The notes below the pieces were generated by a model that saw only the letters and a program-made list of their open reading frames with translations, made no database searches and was not told where the DNA came from. From Chryseobacterium sp. Leaf180 (lineage in GTDB: Bacteria > Bacteroidota > Bacteroidia > Flavobacteriales > Weeksellaceae): 64,000 bases of DNA. Positions 43,749-51,885 of the stretch are shown piece after piece. Positions within the stretch are counted from its first letter, which is position 1. Each line of letters opens with the position of its first letter. Where the stretch lies: positions 526,442 to 590,441 of the forward strand of contig NZ_LMPJ01000001.1 of the NCBI RefSeq assembly GCF_001424585.1. The letters run 5' to 3'. Position numbers and translations under genes: made by a program.

Positions 43749-45218
43749 TTAATTTAAAGGTAAAGTAAAATAAAACGTTGAGCCCTCGCCCACTTTGCTG
43801 GAAAGACCGATCGTTCCGCGGTGCTGTTTAATGATTTCCGAGCAGATATATAGCCCGATTCCCATTCCCTGAAACTGCAGCGAAGACTCTTCCACACGGT
43901 AAAATTTCTTGAAAACTGCATCCTGCTTGTAATCCGGAATACCAATTCCGAAATCCGTGACACTTACTTTCACTTCGTGCTCGTCCAGAAAAGTGGTAAC
44001 AATAATGTGATGATTTTTTGGTGAATATTTAATCGCATTGCTCAGAAAATTCAGCAAAACCTGTTCGATACGTATTGCGTCGAAAGGCAAAATAACATCT
44101 GCCAACGGACCGTGGCGGTCAATGCGAATCGTATCATCATGATGCGTATGCAAAATCGTCTCTATCGAATTTTTTAAAACTTCTTCAAAATTTTCCGGCT
44201 TTTTGGTAATCTTCAGCTTGCCGTTTTCAATTTTTGAAACATCCAAAAGATCGGTAATTAAAGTATTCAGTTTGTCAATCTGCGTCTGAACTTTGGTTAA
44301 GTAACTGGCTTCCGCAGCAGTTGGTTCAAGCTTTAATTTTCTTTCAAGAAGCTGAATGTAAGCTTTGATGCTCGTAAGCGGTGTTTTTAATTCATGACTC
44401 GCAATACTTAAAAACTCATCTTTTTCCTTCTCAACTTTTTTCTGATCTTCAATATCTGTAAAAGTTCCTACCCAGTTTTTGATATTTTCACCTTCAAAAA
44501 CCGGAGACATTCTTAAAAGATGATAGCGGTATTCGTCTGTATTAAGTTTTCTCATGCGGATTTCAAGTTCGAGCGGCCGCTTGTTTTTTCTACAGTGAAA
44601 AATCTCTTCCGCGATATTTTTATCATCAATATGAGTCTCGGGAAAATGTTCAAAAGAATCGGCGTACTCGTACCATCGGTTATTTACAAAATCAATCTGG
44701 CCTTCGCCATTTAAGGTAAAAGCGATTTGCGGCAGCGCTTCCAACATCAGATGAAAATGATCGTTTTCATTCTTCATCGTGGCTTGAGATTCTTTTCTGC
44801 CTTTCACTTCCAGCTCCAGATGATGCTGCGTTTTCTTCATCGCCAGACTCTGCTCCTGAAGTTTATAAAAAGTTTTTACCTTCAGCAGAAGAATTTCGGG
44901 ATCAATGGGTTTGGTGACATAATCGATTCCGCCGGATGCGTAACCTTTCGTAATAAAACGCTTATCTGTATTAACAGCCGAAAGAAAAATAATCGGAATT
45001 TCTCTTGTTTTGCTGTAGCCTGAAAATAATTCAGCAACCTCAAAACCGTCCATTCCCGGCATTTGTACATCAAGAATGATAAGCGCGTAGGTGTTTTTTA
45101 AAGCCTTCCCCAATGCTTCCTCGCCAGAATTTGCGGCGTCTACCCTAAAATTTTTAGATTCTAAAAGTTTTTTTAATGAAAAAATATTATTTTGATTATC
45201 GTCAACGATTAAGATCAT
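43749..45218 (-). CDS. Response regulator-PAS-histidine kinase fusion
   Basis: The 489-residue protein begins with a receiver (MILIVDDNQNNIFSLKK, LIILDVQMPGMDG, DYVTKPIDP), then a coiled coil, a PAS domain (ALPQIAFTLNGEGQIDFVNN, WVGTFTDIEDQKK) and a soluble kinase core (FLSIASHELKTPLTS, NAIKYSPK, MGIGLYICSEI). It has no membrane helix, so its receiver input comes from other kinases. The start at 45218 is chosen because the receiver begins there; the frame runs to 45248. It is the first gene of a seven-gene operon ending at 37231. Confidence 0.93.
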   Translation of the reverse strand: MILIVDDNQNNIFSLKKLLESKNFRVDAANSGEEALGKALKNTYALIILDVQMPGMDGFEVAELFSGYSKTREIPIIFLSAVNTDKRFITKGYASGGIDYVTKPIDPEILLLKVKTFYKLQEQSLAMKKTQHHLELEVKGRKESQATMKNENDHFHLMLEALPQIAFTLNGEGQIDFVNNRWYEYADSFEHFPETHIDDKNIAEEIFHCRKNKRPLELEIRMRKLNTDEYRYHLLRMSPVFEGENIKNWVGTFTDIEDQKKVEKEKDEFLSIASHELKTPLTSIKAYIQLLERKLKLEPTAAEASYLTKVQTQIDKLNTLITDLLDVSKIENGKLKITKKPENFEEVLKNSIETILHTHHDDTIRIDRHGPLADVILPFDAIRIEQVLLNFLSNAIKYSPKNHHIIVTTFLDEHEVKVSVTDFGIGIPDYKQDAVFKKFYRVEESSLQFQGMGIGLYICSEIIKQHRGTIGLSSKVGEGSTFYFTLPLN

Positions 45219-45259
45219 AAGGCTAAAATTTAAAAAAAACGCTTTCACGCTAAAGCATT

Positions 45260-45267
45260 CAAAAATA
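45260..45267 (-). promoter_or_regulatory. Candidate -7 element TATTTTTG of the signalling operon
   Basis: Reads TATTTTTG on the minus strand, 42 bases before the start at 45218. No clear TTG -33 box was found at the usual distance, so support is modest. Confidence 0.4.
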
Positions 45268-45454
45268 CTGACAAAAAATTTAAAAAGCTATTTTTTAGGT
45301 AATGATTTAACAGAATAATTCACAAATCAGGTACAAAAAACAGGTTAGCTTGAAATCTTTTTTAAATTTTGTGGCATTAAAATTATAAAATATTTAATCA
45401 AAATTTATTTTAAATCCTTATAAATTAACAATATCACAAAACAATAATAAAAAA

Positions 45455-45468
45455 GGCACGGATTGTGC
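45455..45468 (+). promoter_or_regulatory. Sigma-54-like promoter (GG-N10-GC) before the small membrane protein
   Basis: AGGCACGGATTGTGCTAAT has GG at 45455-45456 and GC at 45467-45468 with exactly ten bases between. The predicted transcription start near 45480 leaves a 23-base leader, the same as at 36.7 kb. Confidence 0.65.
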
Positions 45469-45490
45469 TAATATGATTGCATAACTTTAA

Positions 45491-45673
<183 letters not shown>

Positions 45674-45696
45674 ATAAACCGTAAAAAGAAAAGCTT

Positions 45697-45727
45697 AAAT
45701 CTTCCTTCTATGAGGGGAGATTTTTTT
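45697..45727 (+). terminator. Terminator after the small membrane protein gene
   Basis: AAATCTTCC pairs with GGGAGATTT (one G-T wobble) around TTCTATGAG, followed by seven Ts. Confidence 0.8.
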
Positions 45728-45845
45728 GTTGATAAATATCGATTGCTGAGGCTTATAATCCATATCGTAAAGTCTGATCACAAAAACCATTGCTCACCCG
45801 ATGATTTTTGCGAAATTTGTACCCTTAAAAATAATATCATCAGCT

Positions 45846-46787
45846 ATGGAACAAAATATTTTTGACTGTGTGATTGTTGGCTCTGGCCCGTCAGGCTTTA
45901 CAGCAGCCATTTATGCTGCAAGAGCAGATCTTAAACCACAGTTATATACAGGATTAGAGCCGGGCGGACAGCTTACTACCACAACCGAAGTTGACAATTT
46001 TCCGGGTTATCCTTCCGGAATTACAGGTCCGGAAATGATGATGGATCTTCAGAAACAGGCTGAAAGATTTGATACAAAAGTTCATTATGAAATGATCACC
46101 AAAGCCGAATTCGCTAAAGAAGAGGGCGGAATTCACCGGCTTTTCGTAGGTGCAAAAGAAATTTTGGCAAAATCAGTAATTATTTCTACAGGAGCAACGG
46201 CTAAATATCTTGGTCTTGATGACGAAAGAAAATACAGCGGCGGTGGAGTTTCTGCATGTGCAACCTGCGACGGATTTTTCTACAAAGGTAAAGATGTTGT
46301 CGTTGTAGGAGCAGGTGACACAGCTGCTGAAGAGGCAACTTATCTCTCCAAATTGTGCAGAAAGGTGACAATGCTTGTTCGTAAAGGAGAATTCCGTGCA
46401 TCGAAAGCCATGATTCACCGTGTAGAGCATACGCCTAATATCGAAGTAAAATTTCATCACGAATTAATTGGCATCGAAGGCGAAAACAATCTTGTGGAAA
46501 GGGCGGTTATTATTAACAATCAAACTCAGGAAACATCTACGGTTGAAGTCGAGGGAATTTTCATTGCAATCGGTCACAAACCGAACACTGATATTTTTGC
46601 CGGACAAATTACGCTTGACGAAAACGGTTACATCGTAACTGAAAAAGGCACCTGCAGAACCAATCTTCCGGGAGTTTTTGCAGCCGGCGATGTGCAGGAT
46701 CATATTTACAGACAGGCAATCACTGCGGCAGGCAGTGGCTGTATGGCAGCGATGGACGCAGAAAAATATCTATCTGAACTAAACTAA
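45846..46787 (+). CDS. trxB: Thioredoxin-disulfide reductase
   Basis: TrxB transfers electrons from NADPH through FAD to thioredoxin. The 313-residue protein has the FAD motif CVIVGSGPSGFTAAIYAAR, the redox site CATCDGF, the NADPH motif VVVVGAGDTAAEEATYL and the C-terminal GVFAAGDVQDHIYRQ. I start it at 45846 (MEQNIFDCV); the frame opens 45 bases earlier without conserved residues. crcB follows 36 bases later. Confidence 0.96.
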   Translation: MEQNIFDCVIVGSGPSGFTAAIYAARADLKPQLYTGLEPGGQLTTTTEVDNFPGYPSGITGPEMMMDLQKQAERFDTKVHYEMITKAEFAKEEGGIHRLFVGAKEILAKSVIISTGATAKYLGLDDERKYSGGGVSACATCDGFFYKGKDVVVVGAGDTAAEEATYLSKLCRKVTMLVRKGEFRASKAMIHRVEHTPNIEVKFHHELIGIEGENNLVERAVIINNQTQETSTVEVEGIFIAIGHKPNTDIFAGQITLDENGYIVTEKGTCRTNLPGVFAAGDVQDHIYRQAITAAGSGCMAAMDAEKYLSELN

Positions 46788-46823
46788 AACATTAGTCGCA
46801 TCTTTACACGCTGCGACTTTTTT

Positions 46824-47195
46824 ATGAAAAATCTTATTCTCATTTTTCTTGGTGGCGGAATTGGCAGCATCACTAGATTTCTTCTCAGCAGCTTTTCGCA
46901 GAAGATTTTTAAATTTGGCGCTTTTCCGGTTGGAACCCTGAGCGTCAATTTTCTCGGATGCCTGATCATCGGTTTTTTGCTTCCTGCCTTGGTAAAGTCA
47001 GATTCATATTTAAAATTTTTATTAATTACTGGATTTTGCGGCGGCTTTACCACTTTTTCGGCTTTTTCATTAGAAAATTTCGGATTATGGCAGGATCAGC
47101 AGTATGGATTATTTGCTTTAAATATTGTGGCAAGCGTTGTTTTAGGATTGGTTGCTGTTTTCTGTGGCGTAAAGCTCTACGAAATTATAAAATGA
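46824..47195 (+). CDS. crcB: Fluoride efflux channel CrcB/Fluc
   Basis: The 123-residue protein has four membrane helices with the Fluc signatures GGGIGSITRFLLS, GTLSVNFLGCLIIG and GFCGGFTTFSAFSLE, including the Asn and Phe residues that line the pore. It works as a dual-topology dimer expelling fluoride. No fluoride riboswitch was seen in the 36-base gap after trxB, so it is probably co-transcribed with trxB. Confidence 0.94.
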   Translation: MKNLILIFLGGGIGSITRFLLSSFSQKIFKFGAFPVGTLSVNFLGCLIIGFLLPALVKSDSYLKFLLITGFCGGFTTFSAFSLENFGLWQDQQYGLFALNIVASVVLGLVAVFCGVKLYEIIK

Positions 47196-47261
47196 TTTAA
47201 ATTTAAACCTTCTGATAATAAGTTTGTTGACTAAATCCTTCAGAAAAACGGTTATTATTTT

Positions 47262-47291
47262 TTGTAAAATTCAAAAACAATTCTATCTTTG
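47262..47291 (+). promoter_or_regulatory. Consensus housekeeping promoter of the tRNA-Ser
   Basis: TTG at 47262-47264 and TATCTTTG at 47284-47291, exactly 19 bases apart, is the closest match to TTG-N19-TAnnTTTG in the window. Confidence 0.75.
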
Positions 47292-47323
47292 CACCACCGA
47301 AAACGGCACATCAGCCGCATTCA

Positions 47324-47410
47324 GGAGAGATGGCAGAGTGGTCGATTGCGATAGTCTTGAAAACTATTGACTGTAACAGGTCCGGGGGTTCGAATCAACT
47401 ATCGTCTACA
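47324..47410 (+). pseudogene. tRNA-Ser (anticodon TGA) with non-pairing 3' end
   Basis: From GGAGAGATGGCAGAGTGG onward the acceptor 5' strand, D-arm, anticodon arm (ATAGT-CTTGAAA-ACTAT, anticodon TGA at 47358-47360) and long variable arm (TGACTGTAACAGGTCC) look like a normal class II tRNA-Ser. After the T-loop (GGTTCGAATC) the sequence reads AACTATCGTCTACAGCA instead of a strand complementary to the T-stem GGGGG and acceptor GGAGAGA. Only 2 clear T-stem and 2-3 acceptor pairs remain. I call it a 3'-damaged or replaced tRNA gene. It keeps an excellent promoter. Confidence 0.7.
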
Positions 47411-47447
47411 GCATTTTTTTGCTTTTAAATAAAGGTTGATTTGTCAT

Positions 47448-48776
47448 TTACAATTCCGGTTCTGGTCCTCTCCAGTTATTTTTTTGAGCCAGACCGTTAA
47501 TCTTGATTGGCTTGCCTTCTTTGGCAGACTGATATATTGCTTCCATGATGATATGATCCTGAAGTCCCTCTTCGCCTGGCGTAAATGGTTTTTTATTGTT
47601 CATCACACAGTCTGAAAAATGATCCATTTCTGCTCCAAACTGATTGTTTTCACCAATCGATATTTCTTCGGTGCGTTTTATATTTCCATCTGCTCTTGAT
47701 GTTTTTAAACGCTGTCCGCTATAAGCATACGCCTGATCAATATCAATCCACCCTGTTTCGCAGTTCACTCGGTACCTTCTGCTTTCGTGTACATCATAAT
47801 CAGTCGCGCAGCCCGCAATAATTCCGGTTGGGAAACGCATCTGCCAGCTCACCAACTCTTCTACTTCTTTAAATAACGGATTTCCCGGTGTACTGTATTG
47901 ATAAGCAAAAACTTCAACAGGCTCTTGGTCTAAAACAAAACGTGTTGTATTTAAACAGTAGAGCCCAATATCTGGCAGTGCGCCGCCTCCTGCTAAAGCT
48001 TTGTTATGACGCCAGTGATTCACATTGGCTGTACTTTGCGAATTGTGAGCTTCAACGTATTTTGCCAAACCAAATTCTTTCTTCTGCAACATTTCTCTCA
48101 ACTTACGGTTGTGCGGCTGAAAATGAATCCTATAGGCGATCATCATTTTAACATTGGCTTTATTGCAGGCAGCAATCATTTCGCGGCATTCTGCAGATGA
48201 ATTGGCCATAGGCTTTTCACACAAAATATGTTTTCCTGCCTGTGCGCTTCTTATTACATATTCTTTATGAAGACCGTTTGGCAAAACAATGTAGACAATA
48301 TCAACTTGCTTATTATTTTTTATCTGATCAAAATTCTGATACGAGTAGCAATTTTCGGCACCTACACCATATTGTGCAGCGACCTTTTTCATCTTATCAG
48401 GACTTCCACTTACTAAAGCAGCAAGTTTTGATTTTTTACAGTCGTTGAGTGCTGGCAGAATTTCTTCAAGAGACAAATGTCCTAAACCTACAACTGCATA
48501 GCCTAGCCTTCTGTCTGGAGGAAGCGGTGTCGGTGTCGGTGCCCCTTTTTGGTCTGCATCAGATTTCCATTCTTCAAGCACGATTGGTTTTTCAACATCG
48601 GAAGGGATTTTCGCTGGTGGCGACGTTGCCTTTTTTCGATCCTGTCCGTAAACATTGGTTGATATTACCGGAGCTAAGGCGATTGATCCGGCTGCAACCG
48701 CTAAAGATTTGCCTGTCAAATTGAGAAATTCTTTTCGGGATAATTTCGGTTTTTCAGTAGTTTCAGTAGAATTCAT
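47448..48776 (-). CDS. Gfo/Idh/MocA family oxidoreductase with export signal (glucose-fructose oxidoreductase-like)
   Basis: The 442-residue protein starts with a Tat-like leader (SRKEFLNLTGKSLAVAAGS; the pair is Arg-Lys, not Arg-Arg) followed by a Pro-rich linker. The NAD(P) domain shows GYAVVGLGHLSLEEILPAL and the active-site ILCEKPMANSSAECREMI; the C-terminal domain has GGGALPDIGLYCLN. Periplasmic members such as glucose-fructose oxidoreductase use tightly bound NADP. The sugar substrate is not predictable. It lies alone between the damaged tRNA and an alcohol dehydrogenase remnant. Confidence 0.88.
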   Translation of the reverse strand: MNSTETTEKPKLSRKEFLNLTGKSLAVAAGSIALAPVISTNVYGQDRKKATSPPAKIPSDVEKPIVLEEWKSDADQKGAPTPTPLPPDRRLGYAVVGLGHLSLEEILPALNDCKKSKLAALVSGSPDKMKKVAAQYGVGAENCYSYQNFDQIKNNKQVDIVYIVLPNGLHKEYVIRSAQAGKHILCEKPMANSSAECREMIAACNKANVKMMIAYRIHFQPHNRKLREMLQKKEFGLAKYVEAHNSQSTANVNHWRHNKALAGGGALPDIGLYCLNTTRFVLDQEPVEVFAYQYSTPGNPLFKEVEELVSWQMRFPTGIIAGCATDYDVHESRRYRVNCETGWIDIDQAYAYSGQRLKTSRADGNIKRTEEISIGENNQFGAEMDHFSDCVMNNKKPFTPGEEGLQDHIIMEAIYQSAKEGKPIKINGLAQKNNWRGPEPEL

Positions 48777-48924
48777 TGGTAAATATTTTTGTGATGTTTC
48801 TGGTGTTTAATTTTTGAAGCGTATGCTTTCAACTTAAATTATTAATTCATTTTTGAGTCAATAAAAATGCCAAGCATTATGAATCTCGAGTGGAAATTCG
48901 CTTTCGCTATATCAGTTAATTTGA

Positions 48925-49101
48925 CATGATAAAATTTTACCAAATGGCCAATTTGACATTTCCTGCGGAAATGCGCCTTCTTTAAACAGTAACTTTTTAG
49001 GAACTGCCATAAATGCAATGGCTATTGGTGTTGGTAAAATTTGTGGCTATTCGCACACAACAGGCGGATTTCAGGGCGGACCTGCAGAATATGCGGTCTA
49101 A
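48925..49101 (+). pseudogene. Remnant of a zinc-type alcohol/formaldehyde dehydrogenase gene
   Basis: An open stretch of 58 codons without a start reads HDKILPNGQFDISCGNAPSL, NSNFLGTAINAMAIGVGK and ICGYSHTTGGFQGGPAEYAV, then stops. The GYSHTTGGFQGGPAEYA segment matches the conserved GYSHLTGG(Y/F)-G-GQAEY block of class III-like zinc alcohol dehydrogenases, and the preceding part lies where the structural-zinc loop should be but has lost its cysteines. Both flanks of the gene are missing. It is non-functional. Confidence 0.6.
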
Positions 49102-49203
49102 CTTTTAGGAAAATGTTAAAGTAGAGTTACAAAAAAATCATAACGCTTCGCACAAAAAACTTCAATTTACGTCGAAGGTTTTTTTATTTTAGTGCTTCTG
49201 CGC

Positions 49204-49211
49204 TATATTTG
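49204..49211 (+). promoter_or_regulatory. -7 element TATATTTG before the ClC gene
   Basis: TATATTTG matches TAnnTTTG and lies 26 bases before the GTG start at 49238. The -33 box is unclear. Confidence 0.5.
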
Positions 49212-49237
49212 CAAATCACCATCATTTCTATACCTCC

Positions 49238-51076
49238 GTGAAGTTTCATTACCGTAAAAAATATCTGAGTTTTTTAAAATTCAAAAACGAGTTTCAAAAA
49301 TTTGGGTTGGAAAAAGCACGGAGTTATGAGATCGTTCTTTTTTGGCTAAAAGAAAAACTGGGACGGAATCAGTTTCTTATACTTTCCGGTATTTTGGTCG
49401 GCCTCACTGCCGGTCTGGCTGGAGTTTTACTGAAAACGATTGTACACAATATCCACTATTTTATAACGCAGAAGCTGTATTTCGAATATCAGATTCTCTT
49501 TTACATCATCTTCCCTTTCGCCGGAATTGTTCTAACGACGATGATTGTTCTAGCAATTTTTAAAGGTCAGGACCGTAAAGGAATCGGTGCAATCTTATAT
49601 GAAATTGCCAAGAATTCTAGCATTGTTGCTTCGGTGAAAATGTATTCACAGATCATTCAGAGTGCAGTAACCGTAGGGCTCGGTGGTTCTGCAGGTCTTG
49701 AAAGTCCGATTGCCGTGACAGGCGCCGCGATTGGTTCAAATTACGCTCAAACCTACCAGCTGACTTATAAAGAACGAACACTTTTACTCGCTGCGGGCGC
49801 TACCGCAGGTATTGCATCAGCTTTCAACGCACCGATTGCAGGAATTATGTTTGCGTTTGAAATCTTATTGACAGGTGTGGTTTTTACTGACTTTATTCCT
49901 TTGGTTGTTGCAGCAGTTTGCGGAAGTTTACTCTCGCGGATTTTACTTCAGGAAGATGTTTTATTCAGATTTTATACACGCGATTCTTTTAATTATTTAA
50001 ATACACCGTATTATTTTATTCTCGGAATTATCACCGGACTGTACGCGCGCTATTTTCTTTTTATATCGCAGAAAGTCGAGCATTTCATCAATAGCCGGAA
50101 TTTTTCAAAGATAAAAACAGCCATGTTTGGTGGTGTCGTTCTGTCGGTTCTGTGTGTTTTGTTTCCACCATTTTTTGGTGAAGGTTATGACACAGTAAAG
50201 GCCTACACTGCAGGAAATATCAATTCCATCATTGAAAACAGTTTTTTCAGATATTTTGAAATCCGCGAATGGACGATTATTATTTTCCTAATTTTTCTTT
50301 GTCTGCTTAAAGCTTTTGCTACGTCATTTACGATTTTCAGTGGCGGAAACGGCGGTAATTTCGCGCCCTCACTTTTCGCCGGTGGAACCCTCGGATTTTT
50401 GTTTTCATTTATCTGTCAGCAGCTCGGCTTTCACGATGTCCCAGTTACAAATTTGGTTCTGGTGGGAATGGCAGGTGCGCTCAGCGGCGTTCTCTATGCA
50501 CCACTCACTGCGATTTTCCTGATTGCAGAATCGAGTTTTGGTTACGATTTATTTATTCCGCTGATGATTGTTTCGGTGATTTCCTACATCATTGCAAAGT
50601 GGTTTTCATCAATTTCTCCGGAATTAAAAACTTTGGCAGAAGAAGGAAAAATCTTCACCAACAGACATGATCAGAATCTTCTTTCAACTTTAAATATCAG
50701 AGATTTTATCGATCCTAAATCAAGGACGATTCAGATTGATGCGGGAATTGAGAAAGTATTTGATTTAATAAAAGACAGCAGAAAAAATAATTTTGCGATT
50801 GTAAATGAAGAAAATACTTTGAAAGGTTTTCTTACGATTGATGACCTTCGTCCGTATTTATTTAAAGAAGAAAAACCGGAAAGCATTAAGGAAATCATGA
50901 AAATTCCGCCGGCGCTCATTCGTGAAAATGACAGTCTGTATCAGATTTTACAGGTTTTTGATGATACCGACACTTGGAATCTTCCGGTCATCAGAGATGA
51001 TAATAAATTTGTTGGTTTTATATCAAAATCTGCCATTCTCACAGGCTACAGAAAACTGTTGAAAGATTATTCCTAA
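49238..51076 (+). CDS. ClC-type chloride channel or chloride/proton antiporter with CBS domains
   Basis: The 612-residue protein has about ten membrane helices with the ClC selectivity motifs GGSAGLESPIAV (gating Glu in place of the GREGP motif) and GGNGGNFAPSLFAGG, then two CBS domains (about 495-612), which may bind nucleotides. The start is GTG at 49238 (KFHYRKKYLSFLKF). The gene overlaps the converging CCC-motif gene by 4 bases at the stop codons. Channel versus antiporter cannot be decided by eye. Confidence 0.92.
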   Translation: MKFHYRKKYLSFLKFKNEFQKFGLEKARSYEIVLFWLKEKLGRNQFLILSGILVGLTAGLAGVLLKTIVHNIHYFITQKLYFEYQILFYIIFPFAGIVLTTMIVLAIFKGQDRKGIGAILYEIAKNSSIVASVKMYSQIIQSAVTVGLGGSAGLESPIAVTGAAIGSNYAQTYQLTYKERTLLLAAGATAGIASAFNAPIAGIMFAFEILLTGVVFTDFIPLVVAAVCGSLLSRILLQEDVLFRFYTRDSFNYLNTPYYFILGIITGLYARYFLFISQKVEHFINSRNFSKIKTAMFGGVVLSVLCVLFPPFFGEGYDTVKAYTAGNINSIIENSFFRYFEIREWTIIIFLIFLCLLKAFATSFTIFSGGNGGNFAPSLFAGGTLGFLFSFICQQLGFHDVPVTNLVLVGMAGALSGVLYAPLTAIFLIAESSFGYDLFIPLMIVSVISYIIAKWFSSISPELKTLAEEGKIFTNRHDQNLLSTLNIRDFIDPKSRTIQIDAGIEKVFDLIKDSRKNNFAIVNEENTLKGFLTIDDLRPYLFKEEKPESIKEIMKIPPALIRENDSLYQILQVFDDTDTWNLPVIRDDNKFVGFISKSAILTGYRKLLKDYS

Positions 51077-51414
51077 AACAGATTTCTGAAATGCTCAACC
51101 ATTAATTTTGGGTTGGTAAACGCTTCTGCGCCAAGGGTAAAATATGCGTAAACAACGTACATGAAGTAGATTGAACTCATACACATCCCGATGATGCTTA
51201 ACTTACGGCCGGTTTTCAGATTGCGGATATCAGCAGAATTTCTGTCGTCATTTAAAAACTTCTTTTCATCTTTACGATACAGTACCAAAGCGATAATTCC
51301 CGTCAGAATCCCCGGAATTCCGTAGCAGCAGCATAATGCGATCGATGCTACGCCAAGCACCAAAACGGCGGTGGCATTCGGCAGTCTTTGCTCTTTTACC
51401 CATTTTTTTTCCAT
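51073..51414 (-). CDS. CCC-motif membrane protein
   Basis: The 113-residue protein has two hydrophobic hairpins with ASIALCCCYGIPGILTGIIA, the triple-cysteine motif that defines this flavobacterial family, and VLYRKDEKKFL after the second helix. The function is unknown. It follows the DCC gene by 15 bases and overlaps the ClC gene tail on the other strand. Confidence 0.82.
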   Translation of the reverse strand: MEKKWVKEQRLPNATAVLVLGVASIALCCCYGIPGILTGIIALVLYRKDEKKFLNDDRNSADIRNLKTGRKLSIIGMCMSSIYFMYVVYAYFTLGAEAFTNPKLMVEHFRNLF

Positions 51415-51429
51415 TGTAATTGTTTTAAA

Positions 51430-51849
51430 TCAGACTTCGATAAATTTCTTTTTCTGATGCGCATCGGGAAGGAAGCATGTTTGTGTGGCGAGTTTTGTGC
51501 GGTTATCCGAAACCCAATTGTAAAAAAAATTCATAAAACCGGTCGGGAAAATCTTCGCTATTTTCGCTAACGAGTAAACCCCGCCAAGTAAAGACGCGAT
51601 TTCTAAAACAGCTTGTGATTTTACCAGATAAGTTTTGCCCGGTTTCCAGAGATAAAGCGTTTTAAACTGTTTTCTTTCTAAATTTCTTTCAGCCAGAAAC
51701 TTTTGCCCAAACTTTGACTGAAGCGATGCAAACATGAATTTATCGTTTTTATCACGCTCCAAAATCCACTGCACCCAAAAGTTGCAGACACCACAGTCGC
51801 CGTCAAAAAAAACAATATTTTTATCTTTAAAATCTACAGAACTATCCAT
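51430..51849 (-). CDS. Thiol-disulfide oxidoreductase DCC family protein
   Basis: The 139-residue protein carries the DxxCxxC motif in FFDGDCGVCNFWVQW that defines the DCC family, and then WKPGKTYLVKSQAVLEI. Members have a thioredoxin-like fold; substrates are unknown. It heads a two-gene leftward unit with the CCC-motif gene. Confidence 0.85.
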   Translation of the reverse strand: MDSSVDFKDKNIVFFDGDCGVCNFWVQWILERDKNDKFMFASLQSKFGQKFLAERNLERKQFKTLYLWKPGKTYLVKSQAVLEIASLLGGVYSLAKIAKIFPTGFMNFFYNWVSDNRTKLATQTCFLPDAHQKKKFIEV

Positions 51850-51885
51850 TTGTGTGTTTTTTCAGTTTAAATGTAAAGAAATATT

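Larger units (their letters stand above)
48777..49237. other. Intergenic region of 461 bases with a gene remnant
   Basis: It contains the leftward promoter region of the oxidoreductase gene, the alcohol dehydrogenase fragment at 48925-49101, a weak terminator-like repeat (49153-49188, AAAAAACTTC pairing with GAAGGTTTTTTT with one bulge) and the -7 box of the ClC gene. Confidence 0.55.

Noticed and set aside
48228..48724. Plus-strand frames opposite the Gfo/Idh gene
   Set aside because: All are antisense to an intact oxidoreductase with clear motifs.
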